From Streptomyces cavernicola (GTDB lineage: Bacteria; Actinomycetota; Actinomycetes; Streptomycetales; Streptomycetaceae): a DNA stretch of 64,000 nt. Location of the stretch: NCBI RefSeq assembly GCF_029968035.1, contig NZ_JASCIQ010000006.1:124001-188000 (forward strand), read 5' to 3'. Positions 34,954 to 43,375 of the stretch are shown one piece after another; within the stretch, counting starts at the first letter, position 1; each line of letters opens with the position of its first letter. A program made the translations under genes and the position numbers. The notes under the pieces are model-generated. The model worked only from the letters and a program-made list of their open reading frames with translations, made no database searches and was not told the origin of the DNA.

Positions 34954-35898
34954 ATGACCTCGACGACCACGCACAGCCCCGCTGTGCCCACGCTGCGCAC
35001 GGCCCAGATCCCCCCGAACGGCCTCTACGAGGGCCACCGCGTACTGCGCCGCCTGCCGGACGGCGCGCCGTCGCGGCCGTACGAACTCTTCGACCTCGCA
35101 CCGCAGTCGGCGACCATCGGGGCCGAGATCAGCGGCGTCGACCTGTCCCGGCCGCTCACACCCGAGCTGCGCGCGGAACTGAACCGGGCACTGCTCGAAT
35201 GGAAGGTGCTGTTCTTCCGGCAGCAGCACCTCAGCTCCCTGCAGCAGCGCGAATTCGCCCGCAACTGGGGCGAGTTGGAGACCAACCCGCTCCTCGACAC
35301 GGGCGACAGCGACGACGTCGTCCGCTTCGACAAGGGCGCGGGCGCCACACCCAGCTTCGAGAACGTGTGGCACACCGACGTCACCTTCAGGACCCGCCCG
35401 GCCATGGGCGCGGTGCTGCAACTCCGTGAGATCCCGCCGCGCGGCGGCGACACCATGTGGGCGGACATGGCCGCCGCCTACGACAACCTGCCCGAGGACG
35501 TGCGTACCCGCATCGACCGGGCCACCGCCGAGCACGACTTCCTGCCCGGCTTCCGCCGCTTCTACGGACCCGAACGGCTCGCCCCGATGCAGGACCTGTT
35601 CCCGCCCGTCACCCACCCTGTGGTGCGCACCCACCCCGAGAACGGGCGTCGTATGTTGTTCGTCAACACATCGTTCACCACCAGGATCCACGGCCTGGAG
35701 CGGGCCGAGAGTGACGAACTGCTGCGGCTCCTCTTCCAGCAGGCGCATGTGCCCGAGTTCCAGGTGCGGTTCCGCTGGCAGGCCGGCGACATCGCGTTCT
35801 GGGACAACCGCGCCACGCAGCACTACGCCGTGAACGACTACGGCGACGCGCGGCGGGTCGCCGAACGCGTCGCGATCGCGGGCGACCGGCCGTACTGA
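34954..35898 (+). CDS. TauD/TfdA-like alpha-ketoglutarate-dependent dioxygenase
   Basis: This 314-residue enzyme has the iron-binding H140-T-D142 motif in VWHTDVTF, the distal His290 in NRATQHYAVNDYGD, and a downstream Arg for 2-oxoglutarate in RRVAERVA. The segment FFRQQHLSSLQQREFARNWG is typical of TauD. It hydroxylates taurine or another sulfonate or sulfate ester, releasing sulfite. The Cys leader and hairpin upstream fit a role in sulfur acquisition. ATG 34954 has GGGAG upstream. No sulfonate ABC transporter is adjacent. Confidence 0.9.
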   Translation: MTSTTTHSPAVPTLRTAQIPPNGLYEGHRVLRRLPDGAPSRPYELFDLAPQSATIGAEISGVDLSRPLTPELRAELNRALLEWKVLFFRQQHLSSLQQREFARNWGELETNPLLDTGDSDDVVRFDKGAGATPSFENVWHTDVTFRTRPAMGAVLQLREIPPRGGDTMWADMAAAYDNLPEDVRTRIDRATAEHDFLPGFRRFYGPERLAPMQDLFPPVTHPVVRTHPENGRRMLFVNTSFTTRIHGLERAESDELLRLLFQQAHVPEFQVRFRWQAGDIAFWDNRATQHYAVNDYGDARRVAERVAIAGDRPY

Positions 35899-35954
35899 CG
35901 CCCCCGCCAAGGGAGTTGACGAGGGATCAGGCGAGCGGGGTCAGGTTCGAGGGG

Positions 35955-36791
35955 TCAGGCGCGCCTGACCACGATGTCGCCGACGCTGGTGTTCGCCCGC
36001 ACCTCGACCGTCTCGTCCGTGTCCTGCGGACCGGCCGCGGGGCCGAGGGAGTTGAGGACCGAACCGACGGCCGTGCTCACGTCCAGCCAGGCCGCAGTGG
36101 ACTCGCGGATGCCGACCTCCAGGTCACCGGCCGCGGTGCGCAGCGTGATCCGGCCGCGGGCGACGTCCCCGACCCGGATGTGCCCGTTGGCCGACTTGGC
36201 CTCCACGGAGGCGTGCGCCACGTCCACCGAGATGCGGCCGTTGGACGAGGTGGCCTTCAGGTCGCCGACCGCCTCGCCGATGGTCGTGTCCCCGTTGCCG
36301 TTGCGCACCGTGGCCGCGCCGCCCAGGGTGCTGATCTGGATCCGGCCGGCGCCGGACACCTCCGCCGTGCCGTCGACCCGGCCCACGGTGACGTCGCCGT
36401 GGCTCGTCCGCAGCCGCACCGTGGCCGCCTCCCGTACGTGCAGGTAGCCGAGGGAGGTCTTGAACTCGCAAGCCCCGAGGGGCCCTTCGCAGACCAGGTC
36501 GCCCATCGGCGAACCGCCCTGCAGGTCCGAGCCGGCCGGCACCTCGACCGTGATGTCGAGGCTGCCGGGCCGGCCGAAAAGGGAGCGCTTGCGCGGCCCC
36601 TTGACCAGCAACTTGCCGTCCGAGCAGGTCACTTTGGTCTGCTGCGCGGCCTGCACGTCGTTGTCGTCGGCGCCGTTGCGCGGCAGCACCTCCACGACGG
36701 TGTCGCCGCGCTCGCCCGCGACGATCCGTGCGGAGCCCAGGTCGAACTCGAGGGTCACCGAGATCGGTTCCGGGGTGTCGAAAGTAGGCAT
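35955..36791 (-). CDS. DUF4097 beta-strand-repeat protein
   Basis: This 279-residue protein consists of repeated short beta strands with spaced Asp/Gly (such as GDVTVGRVDGTAEVSGAGRI), the DUF4097/DUF2807 adhesin-like right-handed helix. It has no signal peptide or membrane segment, so it is probably cytoplasmic. ATG 36791 has GGAGGAGCAGG upstream. It follows the ribbon-helix-helix gene in the same direction, with a 156-bp gap that holds a long inverted repeat. The pairing recurs in Streptomyces; its role is unknown. Confidence 0.85.
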   Translation of the reverse strand: MPTFDTPEPISVTLEFDLGSARIVAGERGDTVVEVLPRNGADDNDVQAAQQTKVTCSDGKLLVKGPRKRSLFGRPGSLDITVEVPAGSDLQGGSPMGDLVCEGPLGACEFKTSLGYLHVREAATVRLRTSHGDVTVGRVDGTAEVSGAGRIQISTLGGAATVRNGNGDTTIGEAVGDLKATSSNGRISVDVAHASVEAKSANGHIRVGDVARGRITLRTAAGDLEVGIRESTAAWLDVSTAVGSVLNSLGPAAGPQDTDETVEVRANTSVGDIVVRRA

Positions 36792-36840
36792 GGCGGTCCT
36801 GCTCCTCCTGGCTGTGATGGGCTCCTGCGGGGTTTCCGGG

Positions 36841-36937
36841 CAGGGCCTGTCGTTCGGGTCAGGCCGGATCCGGCCGGCGGGCATCGGCCGGTCGCGTCGA
36901 CCCCGCGACCCCGGCAGGATCCCAACGACAGGCCCTG
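36841..36937 (-). promoter_or_regulatory. long-range 14-bp inverted repeat between RHH and DUF4097 genes
   Basis: CAGGGCCTGTCGTT (36841-36854) is perfectly complementary to AACGACAGGCCCTG (36924-36937), 69 bp apart. GC-rich palindromes lie between the arms. It occupies the space between the two genes and could be an attenuator, a partial terminator or an RNA stability element. Confidence 0.6.
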
Positions 36938-36947
36938 GGCGTCCGGG

Positions 36948-37469
36948 TCAGCGGACCCAGCCCGTGAACCCCTGGTGACCGCGGCCGCGCCCGCGAGCGG
37001 GGGAGCGCACCGCGGTGTTCCCGTCCGCCGCGGTGGCCACCGCACGCACCAGCCATGCGTTCACCGACAGCCCCTCGCGCCCCGCCGCCTCCTCGACGCG
37101 CGCCTTGAGATGCGCGGGCAGCCGGAAGTTGATCCGCGACGTGCCGCCGTCCTCCCCGTCGACCGGCGCGGGCGGGGCCGCCGCGGGCGCGGGCGCCTCG
37201 GCCTCTTCGCCGTACGACTCAGGGGCGGGCGGGGCCGTCACCACGAACTCGGGGTCGCGCCCGCGCAGCCGTACGTCGACGGAGCCGGGGGCCAGGTCCT
37301 GGGTCACTTCGGCCATCGCCGCCGACAGCGCTTCGAGCAGCGTGAGGCGGGCGGCGGACTCCAGGGGCGCGCTGAGCCGCTCCGCGAGCGCGCGGCTCTC
37401 CTCGCCGCCCGCCTCCGCGGCGACGGCGAGCTCTTGGCGGAGGTGGTCGACATAGGGCGTGAGATCCAT
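36948..37469 (-). CDS. ribbon-helix-helix (HicB/Arc-like) DNA-binding protein
   Basis: This 173-residue protein has an N-terminal helical and acidic segment, a Pro/Ala/Glu-rich linker (PAPESYGEEAEAPAPAAAPP), and a C-terminal RHH domain RINFRLPAHLKARVEEAAGR then EGLSVNAWLVRAVATA. RHH dimers bind DNA by beta strands. HicB antitoxins carry such a domain, but there is no HicA toxin here. The ATG at 37469 follows a promoter by only six bases, so the mRNA is probably leaderless. It is followed by the DUF4097 gene. Confidence 0.83.
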   Translation of the reverse strand: MDLTPYVDHLRQELAVAAEAGGEESRALAERLSAPLESAARLTLLEALSAAMAEVTQDLAPGSVDVRLRGRDPEFVVTAPPAPESYGEEAEAPAPAAAPPAPVDGEDGGTSRINFRLPAHLKARVEEAAGREGLSVNAWLVRAVATAADGNTAVRSPARGRGRGHQGFTGWVR

Positions 37470-37475
37470 GGCGTC

Positions 37476-37505
37476 AGTATGGTGCCACTGTGACGCCAGG
37501 GGCAA
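37476..37505 (-). promoter_or_regulatory. sigma-70-type promoter for a leaderless RHH transcript
   Basis: Read on the minus strand, TTGCCC (37505-37500), an 18-bp spacer and CATACT (37481-37476) are followed by six bases and the ATG at 37469. That spacing puts the start of transcription at or next to the start codon. No ribosome site is visible, consistent with a leaderless mRNA. Confidence 0.6.
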
Positions 37506-37825
37506 GTTCCTCCAGGCCGCCGAGCGGGGCGATTCCGCTGGTCACGGCCGCGAGACAGCGGCGAAGGAGGGCGGCCGAGGGGGAGGGGCGGGGCTCTGTG
37601 ATTGCGCGGGTGCCCCTGCGCCCGCGATGGTGGCAGAGCGGGCCGGAGCACAGCCCGGCGCGCGACACCGCAGTGCGAGCCGGCGCGAGCGCACGCGACC
37701 TGATGAGCACGCTGGGCACGCTGAGCGCGCGGAGTGCCCGGAGTTGCCCGGGGCGCGCGGAGTGCGCGGAGTGCGAGCCGTGCACGCGGTGCGGACAGCG
37801 CGACCTGCGACGGAGAGGACCGGCC

Positions 37826-38914
37826 GTGACCAGCACCGACGGCACCGCCCCCGACGACGACGCCGACAGCACACAGGGCCCCAGCACACAGGGCCCCGGC
37901 ACACATAGCTCCAGCACACAAGGCTCCGACGAGAGCGGCTACGGCAACGCCGCGTACGGGCGCCGGAAGTTCAAGCGGTCCAAGAGCCACTTCGCCGACC
38001 GCATCACCGCCGACGGCCGCGACGGCTGGCCCGTGGAGGCGGGCCGCTACCGCCTGGTCGTCAGTCGCGCCTGCCCCTGGGCCAGCCGCGCCCTGGTCTC
38101 GCGCCGCCTGCTCGGCCTGGAGGACGCCCTGTCCCTCGCCGTCGCCGACCCCATCCAGGACGACCGCAGCTGGCGCTTCACGCTCGACCCCGGCGGTCGC
38201 GACCCGGTGCTCGGCATCCGCTACCTCCACGAGGCCTACGACGCCCGCGAGCGGGACTACCCGGGCGGGGTCAGCGTGCCCGCGATCGTCGACGTCCCCA
38301 GCGGCAAGCTCGTCACCAACGACTTCAAGCAGATCACTCTCGACCTCGCCACCGAGTGGACCGCCCTGCACCGCCCCGGCGCGCCCGACCTCTACCCCGA
38401 GCCGCTGCGCGAAGAGATCGACACCGTCATGGAGGGCATCTACCGCGACGTCAACAACGGCGTCTACCGCGCCGGATTCGCCACCGAGCAGAGCGAGTAC
38501 GAGGAGGCCTGCCGTGATGTGTTCCGCCGCCTCGAAGAGGTCTCGCAGCGCCTCGTCGACCGCCGTTACCTCGTCGGCGACACCATCACCGAGGCCGACA
38601 TCCGGCTCTTCACCACCCTCGTCCGCTTCGACGCCGTCTACCACGGCCACTTCAAGTGCAACCGCTACAAGCTCTCCGAGGACCCGGTCCTGTGGGCGTA
38701 CGCACGCGACCTGTTCCAGACGCCCGGCTTCGGCGACACCGTGGACTTCGACCACATCAAACGGCACTACTACCAGGTGCACACCGGCATCAACCCCACC
38801 GGCATCGTCGCCCTCGGCCCCGACCCGGCGGGCTGGACCGCCCCGCACGGCCGCGAGGCGCTCGGCGGCCGCCCCTTCGGCGCCGGCACACCCCCGAAAC
38901 CCGTCGCCCCGTGA
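37826..38914 (+). CDS. glutathionyl-hydroquinone reductase-like GST (Xi class)
   Basis: This 362-residue protein has the Xi-class active site SRACPWASR (Cys83) and RDVNNGVYRAGFATEQSEYE and LVGDTITEADIRLF, typical of YqjG/ECM4 enzymes. Those reduce glutathionyl- or mycothiol-type hydroquinones. Streptomyces use mycothiol, so the natural thiol is inferred. The N-terminal 45 residues are disordered with a Ser/Thr/Gln/Gly repeat encoded by four 15-bp DNA repeats (37869-37928). GTG 37826 follows GGAGAGG. The 356 bp upstream hold the RHH promoter and no gene. Confidence 0.87.
   Translation: MTSTDGTAPDDDADSTQGPSTQGPGTHSSSTQGSDESGYGNAAYGRRKFKRSKSHFADRITADGRDGWPVEAGRYRLVVSRACPWASRALVSRRLLGLEDALSLAVADPIQDDRSWRFTLDPGGRDPVLGIRYLHEAYDARERDYPGGVSVPAIVDVPSGKLVTNDFKQITLDLATEWTALHRPGAPDLYPEPLREEIDTVMEGIYRDVNNGVYRAGFATEQSEYEEACRDVFRRLEEVSQRLVDRRYLVGDTITEADIRLFTTLVRFDAVYHGHFKCNRYKLSEDPVLWAYARDLFQTPGFGDTVDFDHIKRHYYQVHTGINPTGIVALGPDPAGWTAPHGREALGGRPFGAGTPPKPVAP
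37869..37928. repeat. 15-bp in-frame tandem repeat, four units
   Basis: Units GCACACAGGGCCCCA, GCACACAGGGCCCCG, GCACACATAGCTCCA and GCACACAAGGCTCC-type start at 37869, 37884, 37899 and 37914. Each encodes a five-residue S/G-T-Q/H-G/S-P/S step in the disordered N-terminus of the GST-like protein. Confidence 0.7.
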
Positions 38915-39069
38915 GGAGTTGGGGCATCACCACATGGCTACGAGGCACACACCGGCCCCGCCCGCAGCCGCACGTACAACCGACCGCGCCCCTCGTGTGT
39001 CACACCGGACAACGCGCGTACGCATCCAGTGAACTGACCCTTCCGACCGTGAACCGCGAGGGAACCGCC

Positions 39070-39621
39070 ATGCTCACCCGCCGCACCGCCACCGCCGCGC
39101 TCGCCGCGGTCCTGCTCCTCACCGCCTCGGGGGCGGCCGCCGGCCGGCCCGCAGCCCCCGAGGCGCGCGGCAAGGCGACGCCGCAGTGCCGCGCCAACCA
39201 GGTGCGCGTGGCCGCCGTCACCGTCGACCCGGAGGCCGGCGGCTACCCCAACGTGCTGCACATCAGCGTCACCAACGAGAGCAAGAAGAAGTGCGCCGTG
39301 GACCGCATCCCCACCGTCACCTTCGGCGAACTGGACGGCCCCGCCCTGCCCGAGCCGTTCGGCCAGAGCGGCCCGTACGTCCTGGCGCCCGGCAAGAGCG
39401 GCCACGCCGCGGTGCGCACCATCGAGGACCTCGACGACCCCGAGACCCGCCTCGTGGACGACATCACCGTCGCCGGAGCCCCCGCCCACCCCGGCGCGCT
39501 CTTCACCGCCGACGACCTGGACATCGACGGCAGGATCCGCGTCTGGGAGCCCGTCACGACCTGGTGGCAGCCGACCTTCGCGGCAGCCGAGGACATCCTG
39601 GAGAACCGCGTAGAGGTGTAG
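39070..39621 (+). CDS. secreted DUF4232-type protein
   Basis: This 183-residue protein has a signal peptide (LTRRTATAALAAVLLLTASG) and a mature domain with two Cys and regular beta strands, such as VLHISVTNESKKKCAVDRIP and PYVLAPGKSGHAAVRTI. It matches the DUF4232 family of extracellular actinobacterial proteins. There is no lipobox. ATG 39070 follows GAGGGAACC. It lies alone between the GST-like and DUF5997 genes. Function unknown. Confidence 0.8.
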   Translation: MLTRRTATAALAAVLLLTASGAAAGRPAAPEARGKATPQCRANQVRVAAVTVDPEAGGYPNVLHISVTNESKKKCAVDRIPTVTFGELDGPALPEPFGQSGPYVLAPGKSGHAAVRTIEDLDDPETRLVDDITVAGAPAHPGALFTADDLDIDGRIRVWEPVTTWWQPTFAAAEDILENRVEV

Positions 39622-39632
39622 GGCCCGGCACT

Positions 39633-39657
39633 ATGTGGGTCCGGCCCATGTCTCCGG
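39633..39657. repeat. 15-bp ATGTG repeat, two units
   Basis: ATGTGGGTCCGGCCC at 39633 is followed 15 bp later by ATGTCTCCGGCG at 39648. It is in the gap between the DUF4232 and DUF5997 genes. Same periodic element as at 9319 and 43454. Confidence 0.5.
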
Positions 39658-39764
39658 CGTACGACGGGCCGGGACCGCCTCCCTCGGTGAGAGGGGCGGT
39701 CCCGGCCCGGACGTATGGGTGGGCTGTCGTCTCCAGCGGCCGGCGGGTCGGCCGGCCGTGCGGG

Positions 39765-40169
39765 TCAGCGGTCCTGGGCGGCGGCCTTCTGCGCCTGTTC
39801 CGCCTTCTTCTCCTTCAGACGGATCGCCTCCTTGCGGACCTCGGCCTGCGTGGCGCGCTCCTTCTGCAGCCACTCCGGGGACTCCTGCTTCAGGGCCTCG
39901 ATCTGCTCTGTCGTGAGCGGCTCCGTGACGCCGCCGCGGGCGAGACCGGCGATGGAGACGCCGAGCTTCGAGGCGACCACCGGACGCGGGTGCGGGCCGT
40001 TGCGGCGCAGCTCCTGGAGCCACTCCGGCGGGTCGGCCTGCAGCGCGTTCAGCTCCGCGCGGGAGACGACACCCTCCTGGAACTCGGCGGGGGTGGCCTG
40101 GAGGTACACGCCCAGCTTCTTCGCCGCGGTCGCGGGCTTCATCGTCTGGGAGTTCGCTTGCGTCGTCAT
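39765..40169 (-). CDS. DUF5997 family protein
   Basis: This 134-residue protein has two matching segments, KLGVYLQATPAEFQEGVVSR and PPEWLQELRRNGPHPRP, in an HTH-like tandem (KLGVSIAGLARGG repeats the theme), and a Lys/Glu-rich C-terminal helix. It is the DUF5997 arrangement, which in Streptomyces commonly stands beside a LysR effector-domain gene, as here. A DNA- or RNA-binding role is plausible because of the repeated helix pairs. The start is ATG 40169. Confidence 0.75.
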   Translation of the reverse strand: MTTQANSQTMKPATAAKKLGVYLQATPAEFQEGVVSRAELNALQADPPEWLQELRRNGPHPRPVVASKLGVSIAGLARGGVTEPLTTEQIEALKQESPEWLQKERATQAEVRKEAIRLKEKKAEQAQKAAAQDR

Positions 40170-40206
40170 GGTGTCAAGGGTAACGAGCCGAACGACCTCC
40201 CTCTGA

Positions 40207-40251
40207 CCACGGGGAACGGCCACGGGGAACGGCCACGGGGAACGGCCATGG
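40207..40251. repeat. 13-bp tandem repeat, 3.5 units
   Basis: CCACGGGGAACGG is repeated at 40207, 40220 and 40233, with a partial fourth unit (CCATGG) at 40246. It lies in the divergent gap between the DUF5997 and LysR-domain genes. It may be a regulatory array or neutral slippage. Confidence 0.65.
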
Positions 40252-40348
40252 GTTGCTGCCGGGAGGGACGGCCCCCGCGCCCGCGGGGCCGGCGGCCTCC
40301 GGCCACTCCGGGTGACCGGCCCACGACCACGCCCGGTAACCTGGCGGA

Positions 40349-41179
40349 GTGACTGGCTCGGAAGCAACCCCTTCGTTCCGGCTCGCCTACGTCCCCGGCG
40401 CGACCCCCGCGAAGTGGGTGCGGATCTGGAACGAGCGGCTGCCCGACATCCCCCTGAACCTCGTCGCGGTCCCGGCCGCAGAGGCCTTCGACCTGCTGCG
40501 GGACGGCGGGGCGGACGCGGGCCTCGTGCGCCTGCCCGTCGACCGGGATTACTTCAGCGCGATCCCGCTCTACACCGAGACCTCGGTCGTCGTGATCCCC
40601 AAGGACCACCTCGCGGCCGCCTTCGACGAGGTCGCCGCCGACGACATCGCCGACGAGATCGTGCTGCACCCGCTGGACGACACCCTGGACTGGGAGAAGC
40701 CGCCGGGGCAGCCCGCGTTCGAGCGGCCCGCGACGACCGCCGACGCCATCGAACTGGTCGCCGCCGGCATCGGCCTCCTCGTCGTGCCGCAGTCCCTGGC
40801 CCGGCTGCACCACCGCAAGGACCTCACGTACCGGACCATCAACGGCGTCCCGCAGTCGCAGGTCGCCCTCGCCTGGCCCGAGGAACGCACCACCGACCTG
40901 GTGGACGACTTCATCGGGATCGTGCGCGGCCGCACCGTGAACAGCACGCGCGGACGCCGGGGCGGGCAGGAGGAGACCAAGCCGCCGAAGAAGGGCACGC
41001 AGGCGTCGTCCGGGAAGCCGGGCGGAGCCAAGTCCGGCGGTACGAAGGCGGGCACGCGGTCCGGGGCCAAGTCCGGCGGCAAGCCCGTGGGCAAGTCCTC
41101 GCGCACCGGCGCCAAGGCGGGCGGCTCCCGGTCCGGCGGCGGTCCGGCGAAGAAGGGCAAGCCCCGGCGCCGCTCGTAG
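40349..41179 (+). CDS. LysR effector-binding domain without HTH, with a basic tail
   Basis: This 276-residue protein begins directly with a LysR-type substrate-binding domain (FRLAYVPGATPAKWVRIWNE, then FDLLRDGGADAGLVRLPVD and AADAIELVAAGIGLLVVPQS-like core). The winged helix is absent. From about residue 200 it changes to a Lys/Ser/Gly-rich tail such as KPPKKGTQASSGKPGGAKSG ending KPRRRS, resembling a histone-like or nucleic-acid-binding tail. It diverges from the DUF5997 gene. It may be a ligand-responsive partner of that protein. Confidence 0.82.
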   Translation: MTGSEATPSFRLAYVPGATPAKWVRIWNERLPDIPLNLVAVPAAEAFDLLRDGGADAGLVRLPVDRDYFSAIPLYTETSVVVIPKDHLAAAFDEVAADDIADEIVLHPLDDTLDWEKPPGQPAFERPATTADAIELVAAGIGLLVVPQSLARLHHRKDLTYRTINGVPQSQVALAWPEERTTDLVDDFIGIVRGRTVNSTRGRRGGQEETKPPKKGTQASSGKPGGAKSGGTKAGTRSGAKSGGKPVGKSSRTGAKAGGSRSGGGPAKKGKPRRRS

Positions 41180-41209
41180 CGGGGCCGGGGCGCCGGCCCG
41201 CGGTTCAGC

Positions 41210-41899
41210 TCACAGCTCCCGTACGTCCGGGCCCGCCGACGCCTCCACGAACCGGTCCCGCTCCGTGCCGCCGTCCTCGGGCAGCTTCCAGTCGGCCGTG
41301 ATGTGCCCCTGCGGAGCGGGCTGCCCTGCCGTGGCTTCCTGCTTGCCGAGCACTCGGCGGATCCGCAGCTCCACATGTGCCGCGGCCACACCTGCGGTCT
41401 TCGCCAGGATCCGGGTGCCCCGCTCGTCGTCCGCGATGGACAGCGGGCCGACGGAGGACCCGAACTCGGGTCCGTCGAACTCCGCGGTCACCGACCGGTC
41501 CGGTACGTCGGTCTCGTTCTGCGCCTGTGCCTGCGCACGCCCCTGCAGCAGGGCGAGCAACTCCCCGACGGCGACCGGGTCGTGGGCCGCGTCGTACACC
41601 CAGCGCTTGCCCAGCACCCCGTGCTCCGTCGTCCCGACGAGACCGTCCTCGGCACCGTCGAGCGGGGCGCCCCGGTAGCTGAGCGGCACGTGGTAGGTGA
41701 CGGGCGCGGCGCCGGAGACATCGGTGACCACCATGAACTCGATGCCCACCTCGCCCTCCGGGTCGTCGAGCCGGAAGCCGCCCGCCTTCCGGAGCTCGGG
41801 GGCGGCCCCCGTACCGGCGTACCAGGCGCGCGACGGCAGCCAGTCGGTGAGGAGTTCCAACTTGGTGGGCTTCAGGGTGGTCTGGTGAATGAGAGCCAT
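41210..41899 (-). CDS. maltokinase N-terminal-cap-like protein
   Basis: This 229-residue protein begins LIHQTTLKPTKLELLTDWLP and RAWYAGTG, typical of the N-terminal cap of mycobacterial and streptomycete maltokinases. It has YHVPLSYRGAPLDGAEDGLV and KRWVYDAAHDPVAVGELLAL, but no kinase lobe. Stand-alone cap-like proteins are known; their role is not clear. A link to trehalose/GlgE metabolism is possible from homology only. One 15-bp repeat unit occurs inside the gene at 41371-41390. Confidence 0.8.
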   Translation of the reverse strand: MALIHQTTLKPTKLELLTDWLPSRAWYAGTGAAPELRKAGGFRLDDPEGEVGIEFMVVTDVSGAAPVTYHVPLSYRGAPLDGAEDGLVGTTEHGVLGKRWVYDAAHDPVAVGELLALLQGRAQAQAQNETDVPDRSVTAEFDGPEFGSSVGPLSIADDERGTRILAKTAGVAAAHVELRIRRVLGKQEATAGQPAPQGHITADWKLPEDGGTERDRFVEASAGPDVREL

Positions 41900-41995
41900 C
41901 CCTGATGGATATCACCCGGGGCGCGACCGGAGTGCGCCAGGGGCCTCAACTGCGGTTTCCCACCAGGGGATTGGCGTGTCAGGCCCCGGTGCCGC

Positions 41996-43195
41996 CTACT
42001 TCCGGTTGCCCTTCCGTGACGCCTCGCGGAAGCGCCCGAAGGCGTTGGTCAGGGTCGTGGACAGCGTCGAGCCCTCGGGCCGGGGCACCAGCGGCGCGGA
42101 CGGCTGTGCGGGCAGCGGCGCGGACTCGCCGCGTTCGGCCAGGGCGGCCTGTGCGAGTTCGGCCGCTTCCCGGTACAGGTCACGGGACTTGGTCATCGCG
42201 TCGAGCGCGTCGGCGTACTTCGTGACCAGTTCGCGCGTACGGGCCAGCTCCTCCTCGATCGTCAGCAGGTGCCAGTGGCGGCGCAGCTGTTCCACGGCCT
42301 GCTCCGCGTCTGCGGTCAGCGGCCGGGGCAGACGCGCGAACTCCGTGATCTTCTGGATGAGTTCGGTCGGCTCGGAGCCGTCCAGGAACACACTGCGCAC
42401 CGAGAACCGCTCCGCGTCGTACCCCGGCACGGGCGGCGACGAGGGCAGGACGACCGCGCCGCCGCGCGGCACCCGTACGTCCAGGTCCTTCATGGCCCAG
42501 TTGACGATGTCGAACTGCTCGGGCGCCGCCCGGTGTTCGACCACGCGGTGCCGCAGGCTCGGCGGCAGATACGGGGCGAGGGGCTCCAGGCCGCGGGCGT
42601 CGGGCGTCATCGCCTCGTGCACGACGACGTGGATGTTCCAGCTGCCGCGCGTGCAGTTCTTGAGCAGTCGGCGCAGGTCTTTGTCGTCGTCCGCGACGAG
42701 GCGGTGCGTGCCACGGAGGCGCGGGCCCGGCACCACGTCGTGGTCCCAGGGCGTGAGTTCGCTGTCGGGCCAGAACACCGTGGCGGGCGAGAGCCACTCC
42801 AGGTCCCAGGACTTCTCCGCCTCGGCCGCGAGCACCCAGGAGACCGCGCCGCCGCCGCGCCTGCGCCCCGGGGCGTCGTACGTCGTGAGCTGGGCGCGGA
42901 CCGTGACGTCCTCGTCGACCCGCCAGCGGGCCTCGAAGAGGCGGCGCGCGGTGGGCGCGGGGGTCGCCTTGTCGTCCTCGGACTCGAACGGATCCGGCAG
43001 GCCGGGCATGCCTGCCACTTCGGCCGGGGACGAGTCGTCGGGCGCGAGGTCGAGGAAGTCGTCGATCAGGCCGATCGACTTCAGCGCGATGAGGTTGCGC
43101 CGGACGTCCTGCTCGGGCTCGGGCCCGAGGTGGCGCCCATGGCCCAGCCACGTCGTGTCGGGGGCGGCGGTCACGGATGAGCTCGTCTTAGGCAT
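41996..43195 (-). CDS. conserved hypothetical protein, about 399 aa
   Basis: This protein begins with TWLGHGRHLGPEPEQDV and has DFLDLAPDDSSPAEVAG, a beta-rich middle (FEARWRVDEDVTVRAQLTTY) and a helical C-terminus with RTRELVTKYADALDAMTKSR. It ends in a basic tail FGRFREASRKGNRK. There are no transmembrane segments or catalytic motifs. ATG 43195 is used; an in-frame ATG at 43276 would lengthen it. Function unknown. Confidence 0.7.
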   Translation of the reverse strand: MPKTSSSVTAAPDTTWLGHGRHLGPEPEQDVRRNLIALKSIGLIDDFLDLAPDDSSPAEVAGMPGLPDPFESEDDKATPAPTARRLFEARWRVDEDVTVRAQLTTYDAPGRRRGGGAVSWVLAAEAEKSWDLEWLSPATVFWPDSELTPWDHDVVPGPRLRGTHRLVADDDKDLRRLLKNCTRGSWNIHVVVHEAMTPDARGLEPLAPYLPPSLRHRVVEHRAAPEQFDIVNWAMKDLDVRVPRGGAVVLPSSPPVPGYDAERFSVRSVFLDGSEPTELIQKITEFARLPRPLTADAEQAVEQLRRHWHLLTIEEELARTRELVTKYADALDAMTKSRDLYREAAELAQAALAERGESAPLPAQPSAPLVPRPEGSTLSTTLTNAFGRFREASRKGNRK

Positions 43196-43375
43196 GGAGT
43201 CGTTCTGTGGGGGTCGCGTGGAGGCTCCAGTATGGTCCAGTCGCCCGGTCGGCGGTACGGGGGAGGGGGACGACATGCGGTGATCGCATGTCCGTCTCAC
43301 AGTGCGGGCGGTCGCCGTACGGGGAGTGAGGTTCGGGGCGGGTTCTGTCGGAATGCCACATGGCGGCACGCACCG

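Noticed and set aside
36948..37469. HicAB toxin-antitoxin system
   Set aside because: The RHH protein is HicB-like but there is no HicA-type toxin; the partner is a DUF4097 protein.
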